Of a stretch of 64,000 nucleotides of DNA, positions 31,880-43,681 are shown in pieces. The notes below the pieces were generated by a model that had not been told where the DNA came from, ran no database searches, and saw only the letters and a program-made list of their open reading frames with translations. Origin of the DNA: Hermatobates lingyangjiaoensis (Eukaryota; Arthropoda; Insecta; Hemiptera; Hermatobatidae); contig JAPFBL010000254.1 of NCBI GenBank assembly GCA_026182355.1, positions 6,833,501 to 6,897,500 of the forward strand, written 5' to 3'. The position numbers were made by a program, and so were the translations under genes. How positions within the stretch are numbered: the first letter of the stretch is position 1; each line of letters starts with the position of its first letter.

Positions 31880-33325
31880 AAAGCTGTTTTTTTTTAGGAG
31901 AATAGGGGTATATATCCCTATGTCACTTAAGGAGACCTCTTCTTCTTCCAGTGAAGACGAATATTAAAATATATAACTACTTTTGTTATTTTTTTTTTAT
32001 GTTGCCATTCTCTGTATTTTCATTTATTTTATATCCATGTAAATCGATTCTAGACGTACAACCAGGATTCATAATTAAACTATCGGTATAAAAGAGATAG
32101 ATACACACATATAGAGCTTCCAATTTTTTATGTTAGGTCTCCCTCTCTTCTATCTCCATTATGATATTTGAATCAAAAAGTAGATACATTGATTGTGTGT
32201 ATCCGTTTCTTCTTTACCTATAGTTTAATTATGAATATATATATTTAAAAATAAATTTCCATGTAAATTGTCTTGTTTAAGATGATTATAACAGTTTTAA
32301 ATGAAATTTATTTAAAGGCAACTAGAAGAAAATAGATAACGTTCTTGCTTTCACAACAAAAGCCGATATGCTATCGTGTTGAGAATTATCTTAAGCAGTT
32401 GTGCATTTTAGCCTATCCAGGACCAGTTATTTCAAGTTCCTGGTTTTGATACCACTCTTCTCTCTTTTCTCTCTTTATGATAACGGGCTAAAGCTAACAT
32501 ATAATTGGTTCAAAATTTACAACACCAAAGCAATGAGATCATAATTATCAATTTAAGACTACCTATCGAAATACTGAATTAACCAACTTAGAATACATTA
32601 CTTACACAATAATTAGTAATACGTATTAGAAAATATTTTTAAGGCTATCCTCTCTTTAATTTGGCTAAACTTTTCGATTAATGATTGTATAAAAACAAAT
32701 TCATCATTATCAGTATTACATATTGCTTGTAAAGTTTAACAGTGTAAAGACATTTCGGTGTTCCATATTTCTTCATAATTTCCATTGAACCCAAAACATT
32801 CTTTAATTGCATGTTTGTTAGTATCATGAAAGTTATTATCTATATTCGCAACGTTAGTTTCTATGTTTCTATCACTTTACTTCAGTACAAGTCATCAGGA
32901 GCTTATCCAATAGATATTTAATTATAGCTGTTAAAATGGCCATTTTCTGTGATCGCCCAGGGAATAGCCCACATACTGCCATGGGACTAATTAGACTAAT
33001 ATTAATGTATGCATCAATTACTTGAACACCATTAGCCTAATTCTAAATGCATTCAATAGAAAATAATTGTTTTCAAGCAGTCTTTTAATGCCGAACGTGT
33101 TGAAACAGTCAATAAAGGATAACATTAGCTCTTAATTAAATGTCTATTAACCCCATTCACCAAACAGAGCGACAAAGAATTTGCTTCGATTATAATAACA
33201 TCAAGGCTGCAATCTGCATGGAAAAAGATTTCATTATTGGAAGCTATTTTATTTTACAATTAGTTTGCATGAAAAGCTTAAACGACTATTTTATTAATTT
33301 CTTAATAAAACTCCCACACTTTTTT
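31880..33325. other. AT-rich non-coding stretch
   Basis: Nothing firmly recognised; 31.93-31.97 kb has a hammerhead-like echo (AGTGAAGACGAATATTAAAA) too decayed to call. Confidence 0.45.
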
Positions 33326-33329
33326 TGTC

Positions 33330-33420
33330 TTCATCGTGGTTGAGAGTGGGGGACGGAAAGTGTAGTTCATTTGTTAATTAGTACCTATTTTGAACAGGCC
33401 TTACTATTGGGTTAATTTGG
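33330..33420 (-). repeat. SINE tail fragment
   Basis: Minus-strand match to the last third of the SINE at 33.72 kb (the AATGAGCCACA-type block and the AATAAAATGGGTGCC-type block), diverged. Head missing. Confidence 0.5.
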
Positions 33421-33718
33421 TGATGAGAGAATTAAATTGTGCATTTCTCAAGCTTATTAGAGGAGAGAGAGGTGTGGCTATTAATTACAGGATGGCCAAC
33501 ACCTAACGTACTAGGCAGAGGAGTCTGGGTCATGACCTCCCCAGTTATAAATCCGCAGTAGTTGCAGCGACCACGATACCTGATATTCTTCGTTAAATAG
33601 TAAAACCCTTACTTTGTTTAGCACTCACAGCGAAGACTTGATTCGCAGAATTTTGTAATTTTTGAATTTTGTAATTTATTTAAGTTTTTTATTCAACGCT
33701 TTTAAGATTTCTGTATTA

Positions 33719-34062
33719 GGGGCCTTGTTAGTTCAGTGGTTAACGTACTCGCCTCTGAACTGGTAGAACTAGGATTCGATACCCACCTGGTTCTCGATTT
33801 ATTTACATGGGAGGTGAATAAATGTGAGCACGTCTTCCCTCGGAGAGGACGTTAAACCGTCGGTCCGAGCCTGTAGGATGTCAGGTACTCGTTACAGATC
33901 CCTGCTCAAAATACACTTGAGTTAAGCAAAATTTACGACTCACAATGAAGAATCATAATGTGGCTCACCCATTAATAAAATGGGTGCCAAATAATAAATG
34001 AGCCACAGTTTCCTCCCCTAGAACAATGCTAGAAGGTGAAAGCCTTATAAGGTGGGCGTTGT
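33719..34062 (+). repeat. SINE, tRNA-derived, near full length
   Basis: The head has tRNA-like internal promoter elements: TTAGTTCAGTGG (A box) and GGATTCGATACCC (B box), about 40 bp apart, without the full tRNA cloverleaf. It is followed by the family-specific body (GAGGACGTTAAACCGTCGG, TCAGGTACTCGTTA, CACTTGAGTTAAG), then AATAAATGAGCCAC and a short GTATTATAAT end. About 340 bp. RNA polymerase III transcription is expected for such SINEs. The partner LINE was not identified. Confidence 0.8.
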
Positions 34063-34370
34063 ATTATAATGGATTTCTATATTAGCATAATTTGAGGAAG
34101 AATCTGTGCTTCATTTACGATTTGCAGTATACTAAAAATAAACAAACGTATTACTCGGATCGCCGAAATCTTTTCTGTCACCTGTCAAAATAGTAACAAC
34201 CTTCAAATGCCATTGTCTAAAATGTATACAACAAAAAAAGTAAAATGTAAATGTATACAACACATTTAGAATATGGAAAACTGTTTAATTAGAATTAACT
34301 TATGTTAAATCGTTGAATATTTGATTTCGGCACATTCGAGTTAAATAAATATATTAAATGACTCTGGAAT

Positions 34371-34387
34371 ATATATATATATATATA
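34371..34387. repeat. (TA)n tract
   Basis: TA tract at the left end of the PLE copy. Confidence 0.95.
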
Positions 34388-34389
34388 AG

Positions 34390-34617
34390 CTAAGCCTGCG
34401 TATGAATAATCACAGGTCATCCGTTGGCAAACGTAGTGACCTTCCCGTTGCTACTCATGCCAGTTCTCACGGACTCAGTTTTAATGACTGTTTCCGTGTA
34501 CAGGTCCTGAGGCAGATTGATCAGACTAATTCGAAAGTTACTCTGAGAGCTTCACAAGAAGCACTTATTAGTCTTCTGGGCGGTAGATCGGCTCCTGGGC
34601 TTAACCTCAATCGTTGA
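34390..34617 (+). pseudogene. PLE GIY-YIG endonuclease fragment
   Basis: Begins inside the GIY-YIG core (LSLRMNNHRSSVGKRSDL) and runs to GLNLNR-stop at 34,617. Carries RASQEALISLL where other copies have RASEEA; the first of the two Glu, a likely catalytic position, is Gln. No RT part. Confidence 0.85.
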
Positions 34618-34814
34618 TTTTTTTTTTATTTTTTTTTTATTTTTTAGTTGTTATCAGCTTTTAATTTTATTTTAGTTAAATGTTTTCATTTTTTAATTTT
34701 TATTTGGCTTTTATCTCTTTATCTTTCCTGTCTACCTTTCCTCCGAAAGTTGGCTACACTGTTTGAGTGCTTCAGTTCGAACGCCAAGTCAGTCGTTATC
34801 AGCCTTTGGAGCGA

Positions 34815-34865
34815 TTCACTTCTTTTCCTGAAGACGAGGACATCGAAATATAGTAGTGAGTTCAG
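34815..34865 (+). ncRNA. hammerhead ribozyme motif, AUAU family, core intact
   Basis: CTGAAGA at 34,828, a stem II region CGAGGACATC, GAAA, TAT-A, then GTAGTGAG. Stem I 5' strand CACTTC is present upstream and offset. Confidence 0.7.
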
Positions 34866-34903
34866 TGATTTCCTTTCTATATGTTCTTTTTAAATTCTAG
34901 TTT

Positions 34904-34921
34904 ATATATATATATATATAT
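34904..34921. repeat. (TA)n tract
   Basis: TA tract at the 3' end of the PLE copy. Confidence 0.95.
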
Positions 34922-34924
34922 ACT

Positions 34925-37510
34925 TGACTCAAATGTAAATACATTCGAGTTGAAGAAATGTAAATAAATATTCTTGATATAGAAGCAATGTCAGAGTTTA
35001 TCTCAAGGGTACTTGCAAGCAGATTACAATAAATGGAAAATTGAAGGTCATTCCCAGAATGCAATAGACTGTAACATGAATAAAACGTCATGTGATGAAA
35101 TTAATGTTATTAAAATCTTAGGGCAACTGAAAAGTAATGCTTCTTCTTGTGAGCACAATTATTTCTTCAGTGATATCTTTGAATTGTCAGATTTAATAGG
35201 CTTTTGATTTCTTCCCAGAATAGCGCAAATGACTAATTTAAACAATATTTCTTCTCTCAAAAAAATGTTAATATATTATAATTTTTTTAAACTAATTAAT
35301 TCTTATCATAGTAGCAATAAAAATAAAGTATTACTAGACGTTTTATTTTAATTAATGATGTATTTTCTTCCATAGGAATGTCACAGTATATTTATTTATG
35401 ATATGATATTGCAATCATTTTCATATTTCATTTCAATAATTTTTTTTGATGAGTTGTCAAAGCTGTGGTCTCGAAATATTTATTTATCTCTCTAAAATGC
35501 CCTTCGTAGAAGTACTCAGCTAATGGAAAGTGAAGGCCCCACATGCGTAATGTCCTGACAGCTCACAGTCCCAGAATACACAAGAGTGTGCCATGTAGAA
35601 GTGTAAATTATTATTATTACAAAGTAATAGCATGGCATTTTCAAAATAACTGTGCAGTGAATTTTTAAAATTTGAAATTACAGTATCAAATTTTTGAATA
35701 TAATGTAAAATATCCTTTTTACATAATGATTATCATTATTTTATTGGGGGTATAATAATACTTACTTAAATTTGGAAAAGTCGTTAAGCAATACTTTATG
35801 ATTTGTATGTGTATCTGCTATAGAGGAAAGTTTTGCAATTAGCAAAATCTAAGTATTGTAGCTTCTCGACGCGTTCTTTGACGTAAATGATTAACAAATG
35901 ATGACGTAATTACGATATCCTTATGGTATTTTCCTGTATATTAATTAAAATAATCAGAGCCTCAAACATGTCCAAATATTGATTATTACGATATTAATAT
36001 TAGGAAATTTTAGACAAGGAAAAATTTAAAGAATATCTACACCTATTGCAAAATACATTTACAAGTTTAAAACTCTAATTGAGAAAACAGGCTTTTAAGT
36101 GGCTGACGGAAGTGTGGCGATGGCCCTGGTGAACTACACGTGGTTTGACTGGATAGAGGTCAAGGGTCTTCTATTTGCTCTATAAATACTCCCCAACACC
36201 AAACCCAGTTCAATTATATCAATAAATTTATATTATCCAATTAATATAACAGACCATCAAAACTGGCGAATAAAATATGTTTCCATGTTTTAGTCAATTT
36301 ATAATGTCTATATTATTATATCAAATTTTACATAAAGTAGTCAAGACTAATATTAGAATTCTTCCGTTAAAGCTACAACAAAATGTAAAAAAGTTTAAGT
36401 TTTGTTTATTTGTTTAATTTAGAAGAAAATGGAAATTTGGTTTAGAGTAATCAAACTATGATAATATGTATCTGTGATATTTATGAACATTACATATTCG
36501 TGCAAGGACGTTTACTATCAATGCAGCAAGATATTTCGCCAAGACACCACTGGAAACATCGGGATTAACGTCTATGAGAGATAACATAACTTTCACGGAT
36601 TAGAGATAATATAACTTCCACAGATTAAAGAGAATATTATACTTATCAAAATGATGATAATTGGTTCAAAAATATAAAAAAGGTTTTATCAAAAAATTTT
36701 ATATCTCCAGAGTAAAAACTGAGAATAATAACTGAATAAGAAAATGAATACTTTTTATTTCTAGGTTCAAAAACAATAGTAAATAAATAAAACATGTGAG
36801 CTACATTACTTACATGTTAACTTTATCACAAAGAAATGTTTTAATTAATTAATTGTTTCAAGTATTTAGAGGTTGCATTATGCATATCAAATATCAAATT
36901 TAATATTTGTTATCTAATGGTTACTGCCTTCTGATTAATATCTGGATCAATTTAATTAGAACTCGTAAACATTTCTGTAACCTATTCTAAAACTGTTTTT
37001 AAAGTTTTTACCCTACGCTTCTACGCACTTTTGTCATATAAAAAAAAGAGCTAAAAAACCACAGCAAGGCTCAGAAATTTTAATCAAAATCATATTTACA
37101 CATTTCTTGGATACGAAAAAATAACTATTTCCTTTTTGAAGCGGTACCCTCTATGAATGTGCAAATGTTGCTGAATTTGCTGTTCTGTCTGAGGGCTAAT
37201 AGTAACTTAAATATGAGCACCTCAAAATTTGTGTTCTGTGTTCTCGTTAAAATCTATATTCGAAATTTTGACAAGAACGCAATACTTATATTCTTAAAAA
37301 AAAAAACAAACAAATTTAGTTAGTATTATAGGATAGTAATAGTTTATGAACGTAGTCTTGAATTTCTTAAGCAAAGACTGCCATATCGTTGTATAATGGA
37401 ACTTTATTGTATACTATAACTGTGATGTGCTTTCTTATTATAAAACAACGTCAGTTCCAGACTAGTTCAAAACCAATCTAAAGTTTTTGGTTGTTTTCAC
37501 ATCCCTCATA
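34925..37510. other. AT-rich non-coding stretch
   Basis: No gene supported. Two GC-richer patches at 35.52-35.60 kb and 36.10-36.18 kb carry no ORF. Confidence 0.5.
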
Positions 37511-37515
37511 TACAG

Positions 37516-37848
37516 CTTTCACCTTTTAGTGCCGTTTTAGGGGAGGAAAGTGTGGTTCATTTATTATTTGACACCCATTTTAGTAATGGGCAATTCACAT
37601 TTCCTGTTGATTTACATTGGAGTCTTACATTTTGCCTAACTCAAGTGTATTTAGGGGTGGGATCTTTAACGAGTAGCAGACATTATACAGGCTGAGAGAC
37701 TGACGGCTTAATGTCCTCTCTAAGGTACGATCTAGTCAGATTTTTTTACCTCCCATGTGAAGAAATTGAGGCCAGTGTGAGAATCAAACCCGGGAACCAT
37801 TTAACCACATGCGAGTACGCAAGCCACTGGGATATCCTGGCCCCACAA
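37516..37848 (-). repeat. SINE, tRNA-derived, near full length, minus
   Basis: Reverse complement of the 33.72 kb family end to end: GGGGCCAGGATATCCCAGTG head, B-box-like GGTTTGATTC, body with CATTAAGCCGTC and TTTAAAGATC-like blocks, and the GAACCACACTTTCC tail. Some substitutions. Confidence 0.72.
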
Positions 37849-38832
37849 TCTGTTTAAAGTAGTCTACTACATTAAAGTATTATTTTAATTGTTAAATGAC
37901 AAATAATCAAAATAATAATCCAACTAATGACAAATTTAATTATTGAGTCAATATAAAGCCAGTAATAATGGTTGACGCAACCAAAGAACCCCTATTATTA
38001 TTCAGATAAGCATTTTGATTAGCTAACAAGAATCGTACGATTCATCTGAAAAGTTTACTAATCAAACTTGGACGACATCCACTTAAAGATAAAACGATTC
38101 GAATTATAAATAGGTCCCTAAAAAACAGCAATACAGAGTGGGTAAAAAAAAACAAAAAAGAAACATCTTTCTCGTTCAGCCTGTCAATTAATAGACTCAT
38201 CGACTTATCACTAATGCTCCTCAACCGTCAGTAGTAACATCGACTGTCATTTTAAAATTGTAAGTATTCTATTTAAATTAATAACCACCTTTCATGAGAA
38301 CCTTGAAAATTCAAAACACCCTATTTTAAAAACAAACCTATATAAAGTTAGAAATGGATATTTTGTTATGTAAATTACTATTATTAAAAATAATCTTCTA
38401 ATTTCTTGGTGAGTTTTTTTGTTTTGACTTGATTTTTTTTTAAAAAAATGTTATTGTCATTGCTGAACTATGAGCTAAACTTAATATTTTAGTGATTAAC
38501 CTTTTATTCTAAAAATATCACAGGTCACAATGTTTTAATATTTAAATATCGTCACACAGAGATGTGGCAAGCAAGATTAACTATATTCTATTTATAATAT
38601 CGTATAGTCAATTATTATTGAGATTACATGTTGTGTCCTAAGCGGTGAACCTTAATAGAATATCTAATTATTAACAACTGATAATCTTTATCTTCTATAT
38701 TTACCATACAATCTAAATAAATATTTACTATTATCAGTTCAAGTATATGTTCTTTTTATGAAAAAAGATAATAGTTATATCAGATTTTTTTAAATGTAAT
38801 TTTACCGTCCTTGTTATTGTAACTATGTTTTG

Positions 38833-39060
38833 TGGAGGCCAGATTAGCCCAGCGGCATCGTGCTTGCCTCTGGACTGGTAGATCCGGGGTTCAATACCCA
38901 CTCTGACCCTTGATTTATTTACGTGACAAGTGGATAAATCTGAGCACGTCGTCGCTCGAAGAGGACGTTAAGCCGTCGGTCCCGAGCTTGTAAGATATCA
39001 GGTACTCTTTAAAGGATTTACTGTAAATGCATTTGAGTTTAAATAATACACTTCCAATAC
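38833..39060 (+). repeat. SINE, tRNA-derived, 3'-truncated
   Basis: Head AGATTAGCCCAGCGG and B box GGGGTTCAATACCC, then body GAGGACGTTAAGCCGTCGG and TCAGGTACTC; the final third is missing or unrecognisable. Confidence 0.75.
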
Positions 39061-39069
39061 AGAATCCTT

Positions 39070-40475
39070 ATGGTGTGTTATCAGAAAAGACCAATGTTCG
39101 GCCTGTGCGTATTCTCTTGTGGTCTGTCATTAGCCTATGTTTTGTTATGTGGCAACGTCCACAGCCACATTGAATACACCGGCTCCCATTGATGACCAAA
39201 GTTAAGCAACATTCTATGTGGTTAGCACTATCATGGGTGACACAATGTAGCGTTGTTTCCAGCTCCTTAAAATGTTTCGCTCTTGGTTATCGCGTGACAA
39301 ATCATGAAAAATCCCCTGCCAGTGTCAGTGAGTGCGTTGGGATATCTATTATAATACATGTTCATTTCCAATTATTATGTTATATCTTCTTGTTAATTTC
39401 ATTTTCTGTCCATTTACTATACTGAACAAAATACAAGATACAAGAACGTGTGTGCCTTATGTTACGGAATGAGTGCTCTCTACTAATTAAAAGATACACA
39501 GACCCACACACACACACACACACACACACGTACATATACAGAAGAACAAGGAGAGAGAGTATGTATAGTTTTTTTTATAATATGCATACAACTTTTTTAT
39601 TAAAGTTAAATAACTTTTTGAACATACTCATATTTTCTCTATACTATTTTGTAAATACAGTACATATTTATTCAAACATGATATATCATTGATATTATTA
39701 TAGTCATATAATTAATTTATAAAACATGTCTATATTAAAAAAAATAAATTTATTGGTAATAAATTTACATATTAAAGCACGTATAAAAAAATGAATATTG
39801 TTTCTATATTTTCACTCTACTCAGTAATTTTTGACTCTTGATAGAAGTAACATCTCAATTATAGTTGTTTTGTGTACATGAAGTAGCATTCTAGTTTTAT
39901 ATACGATATTACGAATACTTTTTTGAATAAAGATAATATGCAATGTTGTGTTTAGCCAAATAACCATTATTAAGTCAACTAGATGGAGTAATTTTCAGAT
40001 GTATTATTTCCCAAAATATTATTTTATGATTTCTTTTTAACAATGTTACTTCGCTCTATTTTGGTTGTAAATGTATAGTTTTTAATTAATTTATTGTAAA
40101 AAATCACTTTTATACGCTTGATATTCTCTCAGCAACATAAAATGGTAGGTACAATGCGTGAAGGTCAGATGTGGGAAAAAGTTTGAACTTGAAATCAGTG
40201 TGCTTTTATCAAGTTCATGATCAATAACCTTCATAAATATAGTATTTCTATCAAAGCTGCTTTAAGTTTTTTCATGCTGACTAAGTTTGTAGAGTTACTG
40301 TGCATTGTAATTCACATTATTTTAATCTATTCCTTCGTGACTCTTTTGTTGAAGTGAACTTAAGTCATACTGCTATCGACTAAACATGCTATTAACGCCT
40401 TAGGTAATGACTAACTGCGGATAGCGAAAAAAAAACGAATGATCTATTAAAATAGATTTGAGTCGGTAAGAAGTG
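39070..40475. other. mostly AT-rich; one (CA)n tract
   Basis: Includes a (CA)n microsatellite at 39,505-39,529. The 39.06-39.33 kb part is GC-richer with an ORF of no recognised family. Otherwise nothing. Confidence 0.45.
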
Positions 40476-40479
40476 GTGT

Positions 40480-40700
40480 TAGAAGATTAAGCGGTAGACG
40501 TGTGAGCTTGGGGTGAGCAAGTGCGCAGGGGAAGAAGGTGTCAGGGTGGCTGAGGCGACAGAACAATGTCCAAGGCTGACTCCCAGGGGGCACTGATTGA
40601 TGAAGCCCCGAGGCCTTGCATCGGCCTATTTCCTCAACTTGTCTTTCAACGTTGTCGCTTGTCCGGAAAGCCGAGCCTTCTTACTTCCGACAGAAACTAA
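40480..40700 (+). other. GC-rich island, possible exon
   Basis: About 220 bp of G-rich then balanced sequence in AT-rich surroundings. An ATG at 40,566 opens a 44-codon frame reading MSKADSQGALIDEAPRPCIG onward to a stop at 40,698; an 87-codon frame from 40,597 overlaps. No splice donor of quality follows either. Could be a small exon, conserved non-coding DNA or chance. Confidence 0.25.
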
Positions 40701-41039
40701 CACAGAGGCATTCAAATCTCAATCCCGAAACCCTGTCAGCCAAATCATCAGCACTAATCTAATTAACGCCTACGAATACCGATTCTTTAAAGCAGTCTAT
40801 TTGACTGGCAACGAGTTAAAAATAAGAGAAAAATTATTCATTAATATGCAGGTCAATTAATGTGTCCAACTCGAATTACCAATGCTAAGAAATGAGTTTT
40901 TCCTGGTGTTCTTCCGTACTTTATTCCTGTATTTTTTTCTCGCTTTATTTCACACCTCTCTCACTCTTCTCTATTTCTGTATCAATTTATCCACAGGTTT
41001 GCATAATAGAACAGCTCGATCTATTGTAGTAGTATAATT

Positions 41040-41100
41040 ACTACAATCGATATTTCGAATCAAATTTCATCGTCCGAAGGAGATTAGAAGGTTTTCCTTT
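41040..41100 (-). ncRNA. hammerhead-like motif, AUAU family, one core change
   Basis: On the minus strand: CGGACGA (U4 replaced by G), then a long stem II region, GAAA, TAT-C, GATTGTAG. Confidence 0.5.
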
Positions 41101-41151
41101 TCTTTTTTTTTCTAAAGGGATATCTACGTCCAAGACGATCACTATTTTCAA

Positions 41152-41159
<8 letters not shown>

Positions 41160-41186
<27 letters not shown>
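41160..41186. repeat. (TA)n tract
   Basis: Pure TA tract on the left of the PLE N-terminal fragment. Confidence 0.96.
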
Positions 41187-41189
41187 CTA

Positions 41190-41510
41190 TTTATTCTCAA
41201 TTAGTCCAGTTATACCGTTGACCTTTCAACTCTTTTATTCTAACCGCTTGTTTCTTGTTCATTATTGACCTTTGACCTTCTCTTTATATTAACCTGTACT
41301 ATCCTTTTAATCTATTTATAGCAATGACTAAGCATGAGTCATCGATTTTAATTTAACATGTCACTTGGCCAACTTCTTTTCCAGTTGAACCCTGTTAGCA
41401 GGAGGTTAGTTCGTAGGATCAAATCTCTCAGTCTTAAGATCGTGAATGCCGAGACTGCGGTTAATTTTAATGATACTTGTTTAAAAGAAGATCTGCTGCC
41501 TATTTATACC
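41190..41510 (+). mobile_element. PLE 5'-region fragment between (TA)n tracts
   Basis: Leader of about 170 bp ending at an ATG (41,358) that opens an ORF resembling a PLE N-terminus; cut off by (TA)n at 41,510. It would be the upstream end of an element, unlike most copies here, which are 3' ends. Confidence 0.5.
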
Positions 41511-41515
41511 AATAT
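41358..41515 (+). pseudogene. possible PLE ORF N-terminus
   Basis: Reads MSLGQLLFQLNPVSRRLVRR, then IKSLSLKIVNAETAVNF, DTCLKEDLLPIYTNI, and runs into the TA tract. A basic amphipathic start followed by a C-x(5)-LLP-Y segment resembles the region before the RT in Penelope-like proteins. The assignment rests on pattern memory, not alignment. About 52 real codons. Confidence 0.45.
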
Positions 41516-41527
41516 ATATATATATAT

Positions 41528-41840
41528 GATTAAAAAACAAGAAACACTCTGTTAGGACAACTTATCAAAGCGATTACGAGGGAAAAAGATGGAAACAACG
41601 ATGAGACATACTCCAATATTTTGACCCTTCATCATCAGGAGAAAAAGAACAGCTGGGAAATAACAAATCACATCGTTGTTATATTATTGTCGGTGTTTTA
41701 TGAGTTCCTGTTTGCCAGGCGAGTTGATGGTGATGGCATCATCTTCTTCTCCTGATTATGACGTGGTCGAAATATTGAAGTAAATTTCGTTGTTTTTCCT
41801 CCCTGAATTTTTTTTCTTAATCGTTTGATATATATTACCA
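41528..41840. mobile_element. PLE-tail foldback with inverted hammerheads
   Basis: Left (41,590-41,645) has a minus-strand hammerhead-like motif with perfect CTGATGA but AAAA for GAAA; right (41,745-41,790) has a plus-strand CTGATTA..GAAA..TAT-T motif followed by GAAGT. Same two-ended layout as 22.92-23.57 kb. Confidence 0.5.
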
Positions 41841-41929
41841 ATAATTACAATCCGTACAACAAAATAAATAATATAAATATTAAAGTAAATTCAAATTGAG
41901 AAAACGCAGAGAAGAAATCACTAAAACAC

Positions 41930-41985
41930 GCTACGATATTTCGGCATCCGTCATCATCAGGAAGGAAAGTGAGCACTTTGTAAGG
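41930..41985 (-). ncRNA. hammerhead motif, AUAU family, core intact
   Basis: On the minus strand: CTGATGA, one T, stem II region GACGGATGCC, GAAA, TAT-C, GTAGCGTG, within a tail-only copy at about 41.87-42.00 kb. Stem II has a mismatch. Confidence 0.6.
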
Positions 41986-42266
41986 TATAACAGGAACGAA
42001 GTCTTTTTCTCAGAGGCCCTCTATAGTATTTACTTTCTTAGGAAAAATAATAAATAAATTGAAAATAAATTTATATAAAATGAAACAATAAATGAAATAA
42101 ACACAAAAATAAAATAAATAATAAATGAATAAAACATGTAAAAATACGAAATCAATACAAAATTGTTATGATTTTTTTGTAAATACATATTGGTATGTAG
42201 GTGTATTTCTTTGTTTGTAGTAGGTATCACGTGTATTTATTCTGATATTTCTAGACAAAGACCCAT

Positions 42267-42267
<1 letters not shown>

Positions 42268-42316
<49 letters not shown>
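42268..42316. repeat. (AC)n microsatellite
   Basis: About 49 nt of AC repeat. Confidence 0.97.
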
Positions 42317-42321
<5 letters not shown>

Positions 42322-42329
42322 TCTAGATA

Positions 42330-43050
42330 TTGGATAAATAAATATTACAAACTTTATAAGAATATATAATATATTTACAACTATAGATTGTTTAGAACGT
42401 TGATTCCATCATCTAATTCAAAAACCATTGCAAAAACCATTTAAAAAACGAAAAGAATATGTTAGTAAATTATTATAATGTTCAAATATATTATAATGTT
42501 AAAAAGATTTGATACAAAGTTTCATCAGAGGATGAAGAGTGTTAATTTTGTTGAATATGGAAGTGGTTCAACGTTCTGAGCAGCGTCTATTGTGACACAC
42601 ACTTATTAGCAATGACTAATAGATCGCCACAAGTAACGTGTTTTCTTTTCCAATGTACTCTCCTAATAGTAGAATTAAACGGTCAAGCTTCTCAACTTTT
42701 CAAATGTCCAAACTTCTCAAATGTTTCTATTAATTAATATATTAATTCAAAGTAATAAAGTTAATAGGAATGAATATTAAATAAATATTTACGATAAGGT
42801 CAAGTATTTAAACTTTGTCACGATGTAATATTTCATATATAATGACTGGGTTTAAATAGTGACAGTTATTTCTATTAGACTATTTCCAATTGTAATATAA
42901 ATAATAAACTTAATTATTGCATAATAATTATAAGTTTATAATGATTATAAGTTTAACCTTAACTTCCCAGTTCATCCCGATTTACAGATAATGGTGCATT
43001 TTAATTATTTCATTTATAATTTTTAATTAATCATTTCTTCATATGATATG
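42330..43050. other. AT-rich non-coding stretch
   Basis: Nothing recognised. Confidence 0.5.
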
Positions 43051-43054
43051 GTTA

Positions 43055-43350
43055 TTGGCTTTCGTCCAGGGGCAACTGCTTGTCTTTAGTATTGAAGATT
43101 AGAGCTTTGAATCACCGCCTTTATCCTAGATTACATTGGGGAGATGGACAATTGTGTACACCATCCCTGGGCGAGGATCTCTTTGGAGCCTGTAAAATGT
43201 TAAATTCTTGTTAACGAACTCTGCTAGAATAAACTTGAGTGAAGTAAATTTTTGGACTCCAAATTTAGAGCCAGCCCGGTAATATGACTTTGTCACATTA
43301 CTAAAAGATGTGAGAAAGAAGAAACGAACTACACTTCTCACCCCTAAAGA
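43055..43350 (+). repeat. SINE copy, diverged
   Basis: Plus-strand SINE with a degraded head (GTCCAGGGGCAACTGC), a GGCGAGGATCT body and AAACTTGAGTGAAGTAAA, then the ACTACACTTCTCACCCC tail block. More diverged than the 33.72 kb copy. Confidence 0.55.
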
Positions 43351-43681
43351 GAACTAAAAGAGAAATGGAGAAGAGCTCCTGATATAGAATCTACTCAACA
43401 TAGTAACTCTCGCCTATCTAAAACAGCCGAACAAAAGACCCACACGCTTTGCCTTTAGAAGACTAAAGAAAAAAAAGGAAAAAAAGTAAGTGTTATCGTT
43501 GGAAACAAAGAAATAAACAATTAATGTCTGATATACACATTATCTTAAATAACTGAATGAGCTAATATATAATAGAAGCTAAAATATCACAAATGATTTA
43601 TTATGGTTATATAGCAACTAACAGTATATTAAACTCGACTTATGGAGACAAAATACACGAACTGTTTTATTAATCTATGAC

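Larger units (their letters stand above)
34388..34903 (+). mobile_element. 5'-truncated PLE copy, young
   Basis: 230 bp of ORF end, T-rich 3' UTR, hammerhead at 34.83 kb and a tail ending AAATTCTAGTTTA before (TA)n. (TA)n flanks both sides. Nearly identical to the 20.58-21.1 kb minus copy. Confidence 0.88.

Noticed and set aside
33719..33795. tRNA gene
   Set aside because: A- and B-box-like elements are present but the cloverleaf and acceptor stem do not form, and the sequence continues into a repeated SINE body.
35450..35500. GTCTCGAAATATT as another hammerhead
   Set aside because: A GAAA-UAU string is present, but no CUGANGA core with a pairing stem II at the right distance.
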